Shown here one piece after another: positions 1-8,216 of a stretch of DNA of 64,000 bases (its first letter is position 1; every line of letters begins with the position of its first letter). The DNA is from Bacillus sp. SLBN-46. Lineage in GTDB: Bacteria > Bacillota > Bacilli > Bacillales > Cytobacillaceae. A program made the position numbers and the translations under genes. The notes beneath the pieces are model-generated. The model saw only the letters and a program-made list of their open reading frames with translations. It was not told where the DNA came from and did no database searches. Where the stretch lies: the NCBI RefSeq assembly GCF_031453555.1, contig NZ_JAVIZM010000001.1:2301001-2365000 (forward strand), given 5' to 3'.

Positions 1-123
1 GAGTATGAAATACATTACAGAGGCCAGCAAATATCCAAAGAGAAATGGAGAGAACTATATAAAAAGGCTGAGTTTGATGTACAAGTAAAGAATAGGATTG
101 AGAAAACAGGTATAATAGATTGA
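1..123 (+). CDS. C-terminal fragment of an unidentified protein
   Basis: An open frame enters from the left edge and ends at TGA 121-123, giving about 40 residues rich in Lys, Glu and Arg that finish with KTGIID. No family motif is recognisable. In B. subtilis the gene before ypmQ is the short ypmP, but this tail does not obviously resemble it, so I leave it unnamed. Coding is inferred only from the uninterrupted frame and its position on the same strand upstream of the Sco-like gene. Confidence 0.45.
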   Translation, partial: EYEIHYRGQQISKEKWRELYKKAEFDVQVKNRIEKTGIID

Positions 124-203
124 ATAAACTCTTTCTCTTTTCACTTTTGTCTTTCTTTGTTAAACTATTCACGAAATGAATAGAAAAGGTTGCAGGTGAT
201 TAG

Positions 204-782
204 ATGAAGAATCGGTATTTGTTGTATTTTTTGATCGTTGGTATGCTTTTATTAGCCGGATGTGGAAAAAAAGAAATAGAAAATGCCGTTAATTGGCCTA
301 TTAAAGATTTTAGAGCGACTAGTCAGGAGCATAAGACGGTTGGATTAAAAGATTTAAAAGGTAAGGTTTGGATTTCAGATTTTATTTTTACAAGCTGTGC
401 CGATGTCTGCCCGCCAATGACTGCTAATATGGCTAAATTACAAAAAATGGTAAAAGACAAAGGATTAGAAAACGTAGAGTTTGTTTCCTTCAGTGTCGAT
501 CCTTCAGTGGATAGTCCAGAAGCATTAAAGAACTATGCTACACAGTTCGGTGCCGATCTTAAAAACTGGACGCTACTAACGGGTTATTCTCAAGAGTTTA
601 TTGAAGAATTTGCTTTGAAGAACTATAAGGCTCTTGTAAAAAAACCGGAAGAAGGAAATCAAGTGATTCATGGAACCTCTATCTATTTGGTCGACCAAAA
701 AGGGAATATTAAAAAGTCCTATAATGGCTACAAGAATGTCCCGTTTGAAGAAATAATTTCTGATATAAAATCGTTACAATAG
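204..782 (+). CDS. ypmQ: Sco/SenC family lipoprotein (copper chaperone/thiol-disulfide protein)
   Basis: A 192-residue lipoprotein with a signal peptide ending in lipobox LLAGC (Cys20), so it is probably anchored to the outer face of the membrane. The thioredoxin-fold body carries the Sco copper/redox motif CADVC (Cys65, Cys69) and the distal His156 in VIHGTS, the third copper ligand of Sco proteins. Sco proteins deliver copper to, or reduce thiols in, the CuA site of cytochrome c oxidase. The ATG is preceded by AGGTGATTAG. It is followed by a terminator and then ypmR and ypmS, the B. subtilis ypmQ-ypmR-ypmS order, where ypmQ is BsSco. Function is well supported by motifs; the in vivo target is inferred. 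Confidence 0.92.
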   Translation: MKNRYLLYFLIVGMLLLAGCGKKEIENAVNWPIKDFRATSQEHKTVGLKDLKGKVWISDFIFTSCADVCPPMTANMAKLQKMVKDKGLENVEFVSFSVDPSVDSPEALKNYATQFGADLKNWTLLTGYSQEFIEEFALKNYKALVKKPEEGNQVIHGTSIYLVDQKGNIKKSYNGYKNVPFEEIISDIKSLQ

Positions 783-807
783 ACCAATGAAATGGTCTAT
801 TTTTTTT
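781..807 (+). terminator. Intrinsic terminator after ypmQ
   Basis: AGACCA (781-786) pairs with TGGTCT (793-798) across a short loop and is followed by a run of T at 800-807. It overlaps the last bases of the ypmQ stop codon. Confidence 0.8.
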
Positions 808-893
808 ACCAAGAATAGGATATAGTGTAAATTTGTTTTGAATGATTTGGGTAGTGGTATAATAAAATTAGTTTAGAAAGCAGGTGAATAAAG

Positions 894-1718
894 ATGAAAA
901 AGTTTTTCACCGCTCTAATTCTCTCGATATTATTTTTAAGTTCATGTAGTCAATCTAACCCTTTAGAATTTCATCAAGAAAAGAAGGTAGCAGCACAGGT
1001 TTTTGAACAAATTCCTGCTGATTTTTATCCGCGTAAACTAACGATTGTTTCAGTAGGTGATTCCTTAACGAAAGGCATTGGGGATAGTACTGGTAAAGGT
1101 GGATACTTACCATATTTAGAGTCAATGCTAGAAAAAGAAAAAGGGATTCAAGAAGTTGATTTTTATAATTTTGGTGTAAAGGGTAATCGAACCACTCAAC
1201 TTTTAAAAAGACTACAATCGCCGGAAATGAAATTAGCAATAAAGAAGGCTGATTTAGTCATTCTGACAATTGGCGGCAATGATATTATGAAAGTTGTAAA
1301 GGATCATTTCTCTAATCTTCAGGTTTCTGACTTTATGAAGGAAAGAGAAAATTATAAAGACCATTTAACTCAAATAATGGAGGCTATTGCACAAGAAAAT
1401 CCGGATGCATCTATCGTTTTAGTTGGCCTATATAATCCATTCGCCAAATGGTTTTCAGATATTAAAGAGATGGATCAAATTGTTGCCGATTGGAACCAAA
1501 CTGGTCAAATGGTTATTGCCAATTATCCTCGTGCATATTTTGTCCCAATTGAGGATGTGTTCTTAAATGCAGCCGAAGACCTTTTCTATACAGATAATTT
1601 CCATCCAAATAACAAAGGATATGAACTGATTGCACAAAGGTTGAATCAGACACTAGGAGAAAGTGTATTACCTGATCTGGAGAGGAACTCTTATACAGTC
1701 AGTACAGAGGAGAATTAG
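894..1718 (+). CDS. ypmR: SGNH/GDSL-family lipoprotein hydrolase YpmR
   Basis: A 274-residue lipoprotein: signal peptide with lipobox LSSC (Cys18), then an SGNH hydrolase fold. Block I is VGDSLTKG with nucleophile Ser57, block III is GGNDI, and the C-terminal DNFHP supplies the Asp234/His237 pair. This family contains extracellular lipases and esterases; the natural substrate of YpmR is not known. The start follows AGGTGAATAAAG. It is followed 6 bases later by ypmS, and the two probably share a transcript. The gene order ypmQ-ypmR-ypmS matches B. subtilis. Confidence 0.9.
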   Translation: MKKFFTALILSILFLSSCSQSNPLEFHQEKKVAAQVFEQIPADFYPRKLTIVSVGDSLTKGIGDSTGKGGYLPYLESMLEKEKGIQEVDFYNFGVKGNRTTQLLKRLQSPEMKLAIKKADLVILTIGGNDIMKVVKDHFSNLQVSDFMKERENYKDHLTQIMEAIAQENPDASIVLVGLYNPFAKWFSDIKEMDQIVADWNQTGQMVIANYPRAYFVPIEDVFLNAAEDLFYTDNFHPNNKGYELIAQRLNQTLGESVLPDLERNSYTVSTEEN

Positions 1719-1724
1719 ACATTT

Positions 1725-2303
1725 ATGAAAAACAAGTGGAAGATTGGGTTCCTTCTCTTGTTAGGACTCAACTTATTAATCGCTATTATTATGTTATCTT
1801 TAATAATGATGCCAACGAGTAATAAGGAAAGAAGCAAACAAAAAGATTTAAAGGAGGATCATGTATCCTTCCATGTAAAATCAAATAAGAATGATCTTAA
1901 TCGGTTAATCAATCATTACTTGAAGGAAGAAGCTGCTGATTCACCAATAGAGTACCAAGTCGTACTCGGGGATGAAGTCGAACTATATGGAACAATACCG
2001 TTTTTTAGTGAAGAATTAAATATGAAACTTACTTTTGTACCTGAAGCGTTAAAAAATGGCGATTTAGTTCTTAAACAAAAATCAATGGCGATTGGCCGAT
2101 TACATTTACCAATTGCTTACGTATTATCATTCATTAGTGACAATTACAAGCTCCCAAGGGGAGTGGATATTCGTCCGGATGATCACTTGGTTTACGTTCA
2201 TATGCAACAATTAAAGTTGAAAAGTGATTTGAAGATTAAAGCGGATAAGTTTGACCTAAAGAAAGATGATATCGCATTTACCATATTAGTTCCGGTGAAA
2301 TAA
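1725..2303 (+). CDS. ypmS: YpmS family (DUF2140) membrane-anchored protein
   Basis: A 192-residue protein with a short basic N terminus and one hydrophobic segment at about residues 7-29, then a soluble domain facing outside. Sequence and position directly after ypmR match the YpmS/DUF2140 family, which has no established biochemical role. The ATG lies 6 bases after the ypmR stop and has only a distant purine-rich site (GAGGAG near 1707), so translation may be coupled to ypmR. A strong terminator follows. Confidence 0.85.
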   Translation: MKNKWKIGFLLLLGLNLLIAIIMLSLIMMPTSNKERSKQKDLKEDHVSFHVKSNKNDLNRLINHYLKEEAADSPIEYQVVLGDEVELYGTIPFFSEELNMKLTFVPEALKNGDLVLKQKSMAIGRLHLPIAYVLSFISDNYKLPRGVDIRPDDHLVYVHMQQLKLKSDLKIKADKFDLKKDDIAFTILVPVK

Positions 2304-2337
2304 GGGGGGCTGACTCATAGTCAGCCTCTCTATTTAT
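2303..2337 (+). terminator. Terminator between convergent ypmS and DUF4397 gene
   Basis: GGGGCTGACT pairs with AGTCAGCCTC around a CAT loop (2305-2329), followed by a T-rich stretch. Convergent genes on both sides. Confidence 0.75.
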
Positions 2338-3090
2338 TTAATCCTTCACGCTAATATAATGGATTTCAGGTTTCTCTTTGACTAACCCTAGAAAAATAAT
2401 GGTGTAGCTTTCATTGGGTTTAAAAGAGACACTTGGCAAAGAAAGAACCACTTCTTTACTGCCCGCCTCCCTTACTTCAAGATCAACTGTCATGGGAGTT
2501 AAGCCTAAATATTCTGTTGCTTGTTTATAAGAGACTTTAGGGAAGATCACATCTCGGTCTTTTACGGCAATATCTAATGGGGGAGCATCTGGTGATAAAT
2601 GGATAAAGCGCACCTTTGCTTCATTTAATGGTGTGGAAGGCTCATTTTGAAATACTAGCAGGCGTAATTTTTTTACAGAGTCTATAGCCGTTAATGTATA
2701 GGACTTTCCTGGCTCTACTGTTATTTTTTTATTTAAAACACTATCTACCATGTTCCCTGCTGGATAAATATCAATATGATATTTCCCTGCCTTTAAAGAT
2801 AGTTCATTACTTACCTGTTTAAATGATAAGTCTCTGATTACTCGCTTCCCGTTAATATAAATATCTACATTGGGTGCGTCAGGAGAAGCATGAAGGATGC
2901 GTATTTTCGCCTCAGTTTGAGATAGAGGGGGAGGAGTCCGCATAAATTGCAAAGCTTTATTCATGTATTTTAGATGTTTGCCATAATAGTGCATGTGCAG
3001 GTTTGGGAGTGAATATTTATAGTGTTGTGCCAACAAATCATACATTGCCGCTCTTTGTAGATAATCGGTATAAGTTCTTTTTTCAGACAT
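2338..3090 (-). CDS. DUF4397 domain protein (two tandem repeats)
   Basis: About 250 residues. After a hydrophilic N-terminal region come two similar DUF4397-type beta-rich repeats: the first begins around RILHASPDAPNVDIYINGK and the second around RFIHLSPDAPPLDI, each near 80-90 residues. The family occurs in spore-forming Bacilli as exported or surface-associated protein, but no signal peptide is visible here. I chose ATG at 3090 because GGAG lies 8 or so bases upstream; the TTG at 3099 abuts that same site without spacing. Role unknown. Confidence 0.8.
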   Translation of the reverse strand: MSEKRTYTDYLQRAAMYDLLAQHYKYSLPNLHMHYYGKHLKYMNKALQFMRTPPPLSQTEAKIRILHASPDAPNVDIYINGKRVIRDLSFKQVSNELSLKAGKYHIDIYPAGNMVDSVLNKKITVEPGKSYTLTAIDSVKKLRLLVFQNEPSTPLNEAKVRFIHLSPDAPPLDIAVKDRDVIFPKVSYKQATEYLGLTPMTVDLEVREAGSKEVVLSLPSVSFKPNESYTIIFLGLVKEKPEIHYISVKD

Positions 3091-3193
3091 TCGTTTCAAC
3101 TCCTATCTATTGGTTTACATGATAATTTATTCATGCTTATTTAGGTAGGTGTCTACCATCTCTTGTGGAATATTGAAAATTTTTCATTTTTTG

Positions 3194-3222
3194 TTTACAA
3201 ATGGATAAGGTAAACATATACT
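3194..3222 (+). promoter_or_regulatory. SigA-type promoter for the rsgA-like leader transcript
   Basis: TTTACA at 3194-3199 and TATACT at 3217-3222 are separated by exactly 17 bases, one mismatch each from consensus. Transcription would begin near 3229, leaving about 200 bases of leader before the rsgA-like start at 3433. Confidence 0.7.
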
Positions 3223-3256
3223 TAAAATAATTACGATTGAAAGCGGGTGAAGTGCA

Positions 3257-3331
3257 ATGTTAATTGAAAATAATCGTGGAACACATTATTATCTGAATAT
3301 TGTTTGCACAGCCCAAAGAGGTTCGATTTAG
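3257..3331 (+). CDS. Possible 24-residue leader peptide
   Basis: ATG 3257 to TAG 3329-3331 encodes MLIENNRGTHYYLNIVCTAQ and four more residues (RGSI). A GGGTG site precedes it with about 7 bases spacing. Its last third (codons TGC ACA GCC CAA) contains the 5' arm that can pair with the terminator hairpin downstream, which is how translation-sensing attenuators are built. Coding is not proven; it could be chance. Confidence 0.4.
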   Translation: MLIENNRGTHYYLNIVCTAQRGSI

Positions 3332-3398
3332 GGAGATTTCTACCCTTTATTCCACTACGCGAGTAAAACCATGGGCTGTGAGTGCCTATGGTTTTTTA
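3307..3398 (+). promoter_or_regulatory. Attenuator-like element: terminator hairpin plus competing antiterminator arm
   Basis: Terminator: AAAACCATGGG (3365-3375) pairs with CCTATGGTTTT (3385-3395) with one G-U pair and a 9-base loop, ending in a T run to 3397. Competitor: CACAGCCCA (3307-3315) is perfectly complementary to TGGGCTGTG (3372-3380), which lies in the terminator's 5' arm and loop, so the two folds exclude each other. The element sits between a good promoter and the rsgA-like gene, with no gene upstream that needs termination on this strand. Confidence 0.65.
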
Positions 3399-3432
3399 TT
3401 ATGTAAAAAATACTCTCGCTGGAGGAATTAAG

Positions 3433-4500
3433 ATGAATTTAGTCACAATGGGATTAACAGATAAAGTAATCAATGATTTTGATCATGTTAAAACAAGTGA
3501 AGAATTAGTTCTGGGGCGTGTCGCACTTGAGCATAAGCACTTGTATCGAGTATGGACGGAGCAAGGTGAGTTGCTTTGTGAAGTATCGGGTAAATTTAGC
3601 TTTCAAGCTCAGAACCGTGAGGATTTCCCTGCTGTAGGAGATTGGGTCTGTTTGAAGCCTAGATATGCAGAAGAAAAGGGCACAATTATGGCCGTATTGC
3701 CACGAAAAAGTAAATTCTCAAGAAAATCTGCAGGTGACACAGCAGAAGAGCAGATAGTTGCTACAAATGTGGATACGGTATTTTTAGTTAATTCATTAAA
3801 TGAAAATCTAAATCTAAGAAGAATCGAACGGTATTTATTGTTATCGTGGGAAAGTGGAGCAACACCGGTAATTGTTTTAAGCAAAGCTGATCTTTGTTCA
3901 GACATCCATGGGAAACTTAATGAAGTGGAAGCTATTGCGTTGGGCGCTGTACCTGTTATTCCAATCAGCTCAGAAACGAGTCTTGGACTTGCTAGCTTAG
4001 AGCCCTACCTGAAACCAGGAAAAACAATTGCCCTGCTTGGGTCATCAGGAGTAGGGAAATCGACGTTAACTAACAGGTTACTAGGGAAAGAAAAGCAACT
4101 GGTACAGGAAATAAGGCTGGGTGATGATAAAGGAAGACATACGACAACCCATAGAGAGATGATCCTTTTACCGAATGGCTGTGTACTCATCGATACTCCT
4201 GGCATGAGAGAATTACAGCTCTGGGAAAGTTCAGAGGGCTTATCTGAAACCTTTTCGGAAATTGAGAAATTGGCTGGACAATGCCGCTTCCGTGATTGTC
4301 AACATAAGGATGAACCAGGCTGTGCTGTAGTAAGGGCTATAGAAGATGGGGACGTTTCGATTGAAAGGTTAACTAGCTATAATAAGCTGCAAAAAGAACT
4401 GGCTTATATTGAGAGAAGAACGGATAAACGAGCTCAGGCAGAAGTACGAAAACAATGGAAAAACATTAATAAACAAATCAAGCAACGAAAGAGCAGATAG
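3433..4500 (+). CDS. RsgA-like circularly permuted GTPase (ribosome small-subunit dependent GTPase family)
   Basis: 355 residues from ATG 3433, preceded by GGAGGAATTAAG. The N-terminal OB-like region (about 35-100) is followed by a permuted GTPase domain: G4-type motif SKADL, P-loop GSSGVGKST (Gly203-Thr211), and G3 motif DTPGM. The C terminus has the RsgA zinc knuckle C-X4-C-X-H-X5-C (Cys284, Cys289, His291, Cys297) and a basic tail. RsgA proteins assist 30S maturation. Housekeeping bacillar RsgA is shorter (near 290-300 residues) and lies beside prkC and rpe, so this is probably a second, regulated paralogue. Its leader carries an attenuator-like structure. GTPase assignment is firm; the paralogue role is inferred. 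Confidence 0.88.
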   Translation: MNLVTMGLTDKVINDFDHVKTSEELVLGRVALEHKHLYRVWTEQGELLCEVSGKFSFQAQNREDFPAVGDWVCLKPRYAEEKGTIMAVLPRKSKFSRKSAGDTAEEQIVATNVDTVFLVNSLNENLNLRRIERYLLLSWESGATPVIVLSKADLCSDIHGKLNEVEAIALGAVPVIPISSETSLGLASLEPYLKPGKTIALLGSSGVGKSTLTNRLLGKEKQLVQEIRLGDDKGRHTTTHREMILLPNGCVLIDTPGMRELQLWESSEGLSETFSEIEKLAGQCRFRDCQHKDEPGCAVVRAIEDGDVSIERLTSYNKLQKELAYIERRTDKRAQAEVRKQWKNINKQIKQRKSR

Positions 4501-4506
4501 AAACGA

Positions 4507-4533
4507 AGAGGCTGAGAATCAGCCTCTTTTTGT
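4507..4533 (+). terminator. Terminator after the rsgA-like gene
   Basis: GAGGCTGA and TCAGCCTC form an 8-bp stem with a GAA loop, then a T tract. Confidence 0.85.
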
Positions 4534-4614
4534 TTCAGTCAGCAGATTTTATTTTTGAATTAATTTTCTATATACTTATAATACAAACTAAAAGCATCAG
4601 AAGGGGTGGGATTA

Positions 4615-5157
4615 ATGGAAAACAAATATGAACTTGCCACATTTGCCGGTGGCTGTTTTTGGTGTATGGTAAAACCCTTTGATGAACAGCCTGGAATTAA
4701 AAGTGCTATTTCCGGATATACGGGAGGTTCTGTAGAAAATCCTACTTATCAGCAAGTATGCACGGATACAACAGGTCATTATGAAGCTGTACAAATAACA
4801 TTTGATCCCGAGGTTTTTCCATATGAAAAATTACTCGAATTATTTTGGCAGCAAATTGATCCAACAGACCCTGGTGGTCAATTTTATGACCGCGGACAAT
4901 CGTATCAAACGGCGATTTTTTACCATAACGAAATGCAAAAAAAACTGGCTGAAGAATCCAAGAAAGCCTTGCAGGAAAGTGGTAGGTTTAGTAAACCAAT
5001 TGTTACTCCACTATTGCCTGCCAAGACCTTTTATCCGGCTGAAGAATACCATCAGCAGTATTATAAGAAAAATCGCGCTCATTATGAGTCCTATCAAATA
5101 GGCTCGGGTAGGGCGGGTTTTATCCAAAAGCATTGGGGAGATGAAAGTGATAAATAA
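4615..5157 (+). CDS. msrA: Peptide methionine sulfoxide reductase MsrA
   Basis: About 180 residues. The N-terminal catalytic motif GGCFWC, plus the conserved GYTGG and the later YHQQYY stretch, identify MsrA, which reduces the S-form of methionine sulfoxide in damaged proteins. Start ATG 4615 is placed about 8 bases after AAGGGGTGG; the in-frame GTG at 4606 overlaps that site and is less likely. The reading frame overlaps msrB by 17 bases, so the two are co-transcribed and probably translationally coupled, covering both sulfoxide stereoisomers. Confidence 0.95.
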   Translation: MENKYELATFAGGCFWCMVKPFDEQPGIKSAISGYTGGSVENPTYQQVCTDTTGHYEAVQITFDPEVFPYEKLLELFWQQIDPTDPGGQFYDRGQSYQTAIFYHNEMQKKLAEESKKALQESGRFSKPIVTPLLPAKTFYPAEEYHQQYYKKNRAHYESYQIGSGRAGFIQKHWGDESDK

Positions 5158-5581
5158 GGATAAGCTAAAACAGGAATTAACTCCAATTCAATATGAAGTA
5201 ACACAAAATAATGGGACAGAGCCTCCCTTCAGAAATGAGTATTGGAATGAAGCTAGAGACGGAATTTATGTGGACCTAGTTTCTGGTAAGCCTTTATTTA
5301 GCTCATTAGATAAGTTTGATGCAGGATGTGGCTGGCCAAGTTTTACGAAGCCAATCCAAGAGGAAGAAGTCGTAGAGAAATCTGATCTCAGCCATTTTAT
5401 GGTTCGGACGGAAGTCAGAAGTAAAACTGCTGACTCCCATTTAGGCCATGTGTTTGATGACGGACCCCATCCAACAGGCTTACGGTACTGTATAAACTCG
5501 GCCGCTTTAAGGTTTATACCAAAGGAAAAACTTGAAGAGGAAGGGTACGGGGAATTCGTAAAACTATTTGAAGAAAAATAA
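5141..5581 (+). CDS. msrB: Peptide methionine sulfoxide reductase MsrB
   Basis: 146 residues with the SelR/MsrB signature: CGWPSF, the [13 protein letters not shown] stretch and the catalytic cysteine in RYCINSAAL. It reduces the R-form of methionine sulfoxide. The start overlaps the end of msrA; ATG 5141 is used, although GTG 5147 in the same frame is better spaced from GGGGAG. A bidirectional terminator separates it from the convergent DUF502 gene. Confidence 0.95.
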   Translation: MKVINKDKLKQELTPIQYEVTQNNGTEPPFRNEYWNEARDGIYVDLVSGKPLFSSLDKFDAGCGWPSFTKPIQEEEVVEKSDLSHFMVRTEVRSKTADSHLGHVFDDGPHPTGLRYCINSAALRFIPKEKLEEEGYGEFVKLFEEK

Positions 5582-5582
5582 T

Positions 5583-5611
5583 AAAGCCGCTCAGTTGAGC
5601 GGCTTTTATTA
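5583..5611. terminator. Bidirectional terminator between msrB and DUF502 gene
   Basis: AAAGCCGCTCA pairs with TGAGCGGCTTT around a two-base loop, with A-rich and T-rich flanks, so it can serve both convergent transcripts. Confidence 0.85.
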
Positions 5612-6202
5612 TTCTTTTCCCTTTTGTTTCGATGTAGAGGTCATTCCCCCAGAGAGGATAAACTTCATTGCATCCTCAGGCTTAACATCGATAATCTCCA
5701 CCTGGTCCTTTGGAATAAGGAAGGTAAATCCAGCTACCTGAAAGGTTTGGGGGATATAGACTGCCACATGATCCTTTAGAGGACTATAAAAATCCTCTAC
5801 CTGTTCGGAAGTTATAAAACCCATACTCCGCATGTCAGTTCCGGGAATGACCACAAGTGCAACCTTGGAGAAAGCTTTCTTGTCACCAAGAAAGGATTGG
5901 ACAGTATCTTTTATAACTGAATAAATGGTTTTCACAATTGGGATTCTTTCCAGTAGATGATCAATTAGTTTGATGATCTTGCTCGTTATAAATTTGGTTG
6001 ACAGCCAGCCTAATAGGGTAATTAAGATGATGGTGGTTAGTAATCCGAAACCAGGAATATAATCTTCCTTTAAAAAAGGTTTCAAGCTATTGCCAAGTAA
6101 TCCGTCTAAAAAGAGAAATGTCTTATAAATAACATAGAAAACGAGAATAATTGGAACAATCGTTAAAATCCCATTAATAAAACTTTTAATCATTGATTTC
6201 AT
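5609..6202 (-). CDS. DUF502 family integral membrane protein
   Basis: About 197 residues. Two hydrophobic spans occupy roughly residues 5-30 and 50-75, followed by a soluble domain with the characteristic RIPIVKTIYSVIKD and VALVVIPGTD stretches of DUF502. The family is widespread in bacteria and of unknown function. ATG 6202 is preferred because GCAGGTG lies six bases upstream; the ATG at 6226 would add eight residues but has no ribosome binding site. Confidence 0.82.
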   Translation of the reverse strand: MKSMIKSFINGILTIVPIILVFYVIYKTFLFLDGLLGNSLKPFLKEDYIPGFGLLTTIILITLLGWLSTKFITSKIIKLIDHLLERIPIVKTIYSVIKDTVQSFLGDKKAFSKVALVVIPGTDMRSMGFITSEQVEDFYSPLKDHVAVYIPQTFQVAGFTFLIPKDQVEIIDVKPEDAMKFILSGGMTSTSKQKGKE

Positions 6203-6321
6203 GGTTTCACCTGCAATTTTTATCATTGTCTTTCATAATATAGGCGAATGCACATACAGGTCAAGTATCTAGTTCATAAAGTAACAGGGAAAAGAAACAA
6301 ATTATCGAGGAGTGAATGTTT

Positions 6322-6486
6322 ATGTATCATGGATACGGATATGGATATGGTGGTTTTGATGGGTGCTGTGGTCCTGCATACCCAACGGCTGGTTGTGGAG
6401 TTGGCTTTGGTTTTGGAGGATTCGCGTTAATCGTTGTATTGTTCATCTTGTTAATCATCATCGGAGCAAGCTGGAACTTTTGCTAA
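6322..6486 (+). CDS. Small YjcZ-type sporulation-associated protein
   Basis: 54 residues from ATG 6322, after CGAGGAGTG. The N-terminal half is a Gly/Tyr/Cys-rich stretch ([18 protein letters not shown]) and the C-terminal half is one hydrophobic segment ([14 protein letters not shown]) ending WNFC. This Gly-Tyr-rich head plus [15 protein letters not shown] tail is typical of YjcZ-family small spore-former proteins, many of which are made in sporulation. A strong terminator follows. Exact role unknown. Confidence 0.8.
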   Translation: MYHGYGYGYGGFDGCCGPAYPTAGCGVGFGFGGFALIVVLFILLIIIGASWNFC

Positions 6487-6499
6487 ATAGATAAGGACT

Positions 6500-6534
6500 G
6501 ACTCATGGATGTTCTCCATGAGTCACTTTTTTTT
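6500..6534 (+). terminator. Terminator after the YjcZ-type gene
   Basis: GACTCATGGA pairs perfectly with TCCATGAGTC around TGTTC and is followed by a T tract at about 6526-6534. Confidence 0.88.
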
Positions 6535-6607
6535 ATATGCTTATTTTTCTGAAAAAGAACCAAAAGACGAACATTAATTTAATTTTATTATAAATAGTTC
6601 GTTTTTT

Positions 6608-6639
6608 ATGTTGACGTCAACATTATCGTCTGATATATT
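6608..6639 (+). promoter_or_regulatory. SigA-type promoter overlapped by a 16-bp perfect palindrome
   Basis: TTGACG (6611-6616) and TATATT (6634-6639) are 17 bases apart. The -35 sits inside ATGTTGACGTCAACAT (6608-6623), which is its own reverse complement over all 16 bases. This is a likely operator for a dimeric regulator controlling the flavoprotein gene at 6680; the regulator is not in the window in any obvious way. Confidence 0.68.
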
Positions 6640-6679
6640 TACCAGTGGATGAGTAAAATGACTTTGGAGGTATTGGACA

Positions 6680-8146
6680 ATGAATGCGAAATATGATGTG
6701 ATTGTAGTGGGTGCTGGCCCCGCAGGGATTTTTACCTGCTATGAACTTACACTAAAAATGCCGAACGCAAAGGTGCTATTAGTGGATAAAGGACATGATA
6801 TATATCGGAGAAATTGCCCAATTTTACAGAAGAAAATTGAAAAATGCCCGCCTGCTTCGGGAAGAAAAGAGTTTGCAGGCTGCCTGCCCGCTTGCTCCAT
6901 TACCAATGGGTTTGGTGGTGCGGGTGCTTATTCTGATGGTAAGTTTAATATAACTAGTGAATTTGGTGGATGGATGACAGATTATCTCTCAGATTCTCAA
7001 GTGGTTGAGTTAATTCGTTACGTCGATGAAATTAATTTAAAGCATGGTGCGACAGAAAGCATTACAGACCCATTAACAGATGAGGTTAGGGATATTGAAC
7101 GTCGTGGCTATGCTGCGGGGCTAAAACTGTTACGTGCCCAAGTTCGTCACCTTGGTACGGAGCAAAATCTAGAAATTTTAAAAAGCATTTTTGAGTACTT
7201 AACAACAAAGATTGAGATGTCATTTAAAACAGAAGTTGAAGATTTAATAACAGAAAAAACAGCAAATGGGCACATTGTAAAAGGTATAAAACTGAAGGCG
7301 GACACAAATATTTATGCAGATAAAGTGGTTATTACCCCAGGAAGAGATGGTTCGAAGTGGCTTTCTGATCTATTAAAATCTCGTAGACTTCGGATGATCA
7401 GTAACCAAGTGGATATCGGTGTTAGAGTGGAGACTTCCAACATTGTCATGCAAGAAATTAATGAGCATTTGTATGAAGGAAAGTTTGTATTTAACACATC
7501 GGTGGGAACTAGGGTTCGAACTTTTTGTAGCAATCCTTCGGGACATGTGGTTGTGGAAAATCATTCGGGGATTATGTTAGCAAATGGACATGCGTATAAA
7601 GATCCAAAGCTTGGAAGTCCGAACACCAATTTTGCTTTATTAGTCTCACATACGTTCTCTGAACCATTTGATAAGCCGAATGAATATGCTCATGAAATTT
7701 CGCGTCTTGCCAATACCCTTTCTAATGGTGGACTAATTGTACAAAAGTACGGGGACATCTTAAAAGGAAGAAGATCGACAGAAAAAAGAATTAAGGAAGG
7801 TTTCTTAGAGCCAACCTTAAAAGAAGCAGTCCCTGGAGACCTTGGTTTAGTACTTCCGTATAATACATTAAAAAGTTTAGTGGAAATGACAGAGGCGCTT
7901 AATCAAGTTACCCCTGGTCTTGCGTCAGAACACACGTTATTCTACGGTGTGGAAGCAAAATTTTATTCAGCAAGACCAAAGTTAAACAACCGATTTGAAA
8001 CGGAAATTAGCGGTCTTTATGTAGGTGGCGATGGAGCAGGGGTTACTCGTGGTCTTGCTCAGGCTAGTGCTTGTGGGGTTTGGATCGCTAGGGATATCAT
8101 TGAAAAAACACCAATGGAACAAAAACGCGAAACGATTATGGCTTAA
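6680..8146 (+). CDS. FAD-dependent dehydrogenase, COG2509-type
   Basis: 488 residues from ATG 6680 after TTTGGAGGTATT. The N terminus is a classic FAD-binding Rossmann motif (VIVVGAGPAG) and the C terminus has the second FAD contact region LYVGGDGAGVTRGL. A cysteine-rich segment near residues 50-75 (NCP...KCPP...GCLPACS) and the GFGGAGAYSDGKFN block resemble the uncharacterised FAD-dependent dehydrogenase family COG2509. Cofactor binding is well supported; substrate is unknown. The gene stands alone, with its own promoter and terminator and a palindromic operator candidate, so it is probably regulated. Confidence 0.85.
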   Translation: MNAKYDVIVVGAGPAGIFTCYELTLKMPNAKVLLVDKGHDIYRRNCPILQKKIEKCPPASGRKEFAGCLPACSITNGFGGAGAYSDGKFNITSEFGGWMTDYLSDSQVVELIRYVDEINLKHGATESITDPLTDEVRDIERRGYAAGLKLLRAQVRHLGTEQNLEILKSIFEYLTTKIEMSFKTEVEDLITEKTANGHIVKGIKLKADTNIYADKVVITPGRDGSKWLSDLLKSRRLRMISNQVDIGVRVETSNIVMQEINEHLYEGKFVFNTSVGTRVRTFCSNPSGHVVVENHSGIMLANGHAYKDPKLGSPNTNFALLVSHTFSEPFDKPNEYAHEISRLANTLSNGGLIVQKYGDILKGRRSTEKRIKEGFLEPTLKEAVPGDLGLVLPYNTLKSLVEMTEALNQVTPGLASEHTLFYGVEAKFYSARPKLNNRFETEISGLYVGGDGAGVTRGLAQASACGVWIARDIIEKTPMEQKRETIMA

Positions 8147-8175
8147 TCCGCAGCTTACGAATAGTTTTTTATTGG

Positions 8176-8211
8176 AAAGAGGGGGGTATCCATTAAACCT
8201 CCTCTTTTTTG
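8176..8211. terminator. Terminator between the flavoprotein and the Ktr gene
   Basis: AAAGAGG...GGT pairs imperfectly with ACCTCCTCTTT and ends in TTTTTT. It lies between convergent genes. Confidence 0.7.
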
Positions 8212-8216
8212 ATCAA

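Noticed and set aside
3609..3905. Long minus-strand frame inside the rsgA-like gene, and other such frames elsewhere
   Set aside because: Antisense shadow of a well-supported gene, without ribosome binding site or motif.
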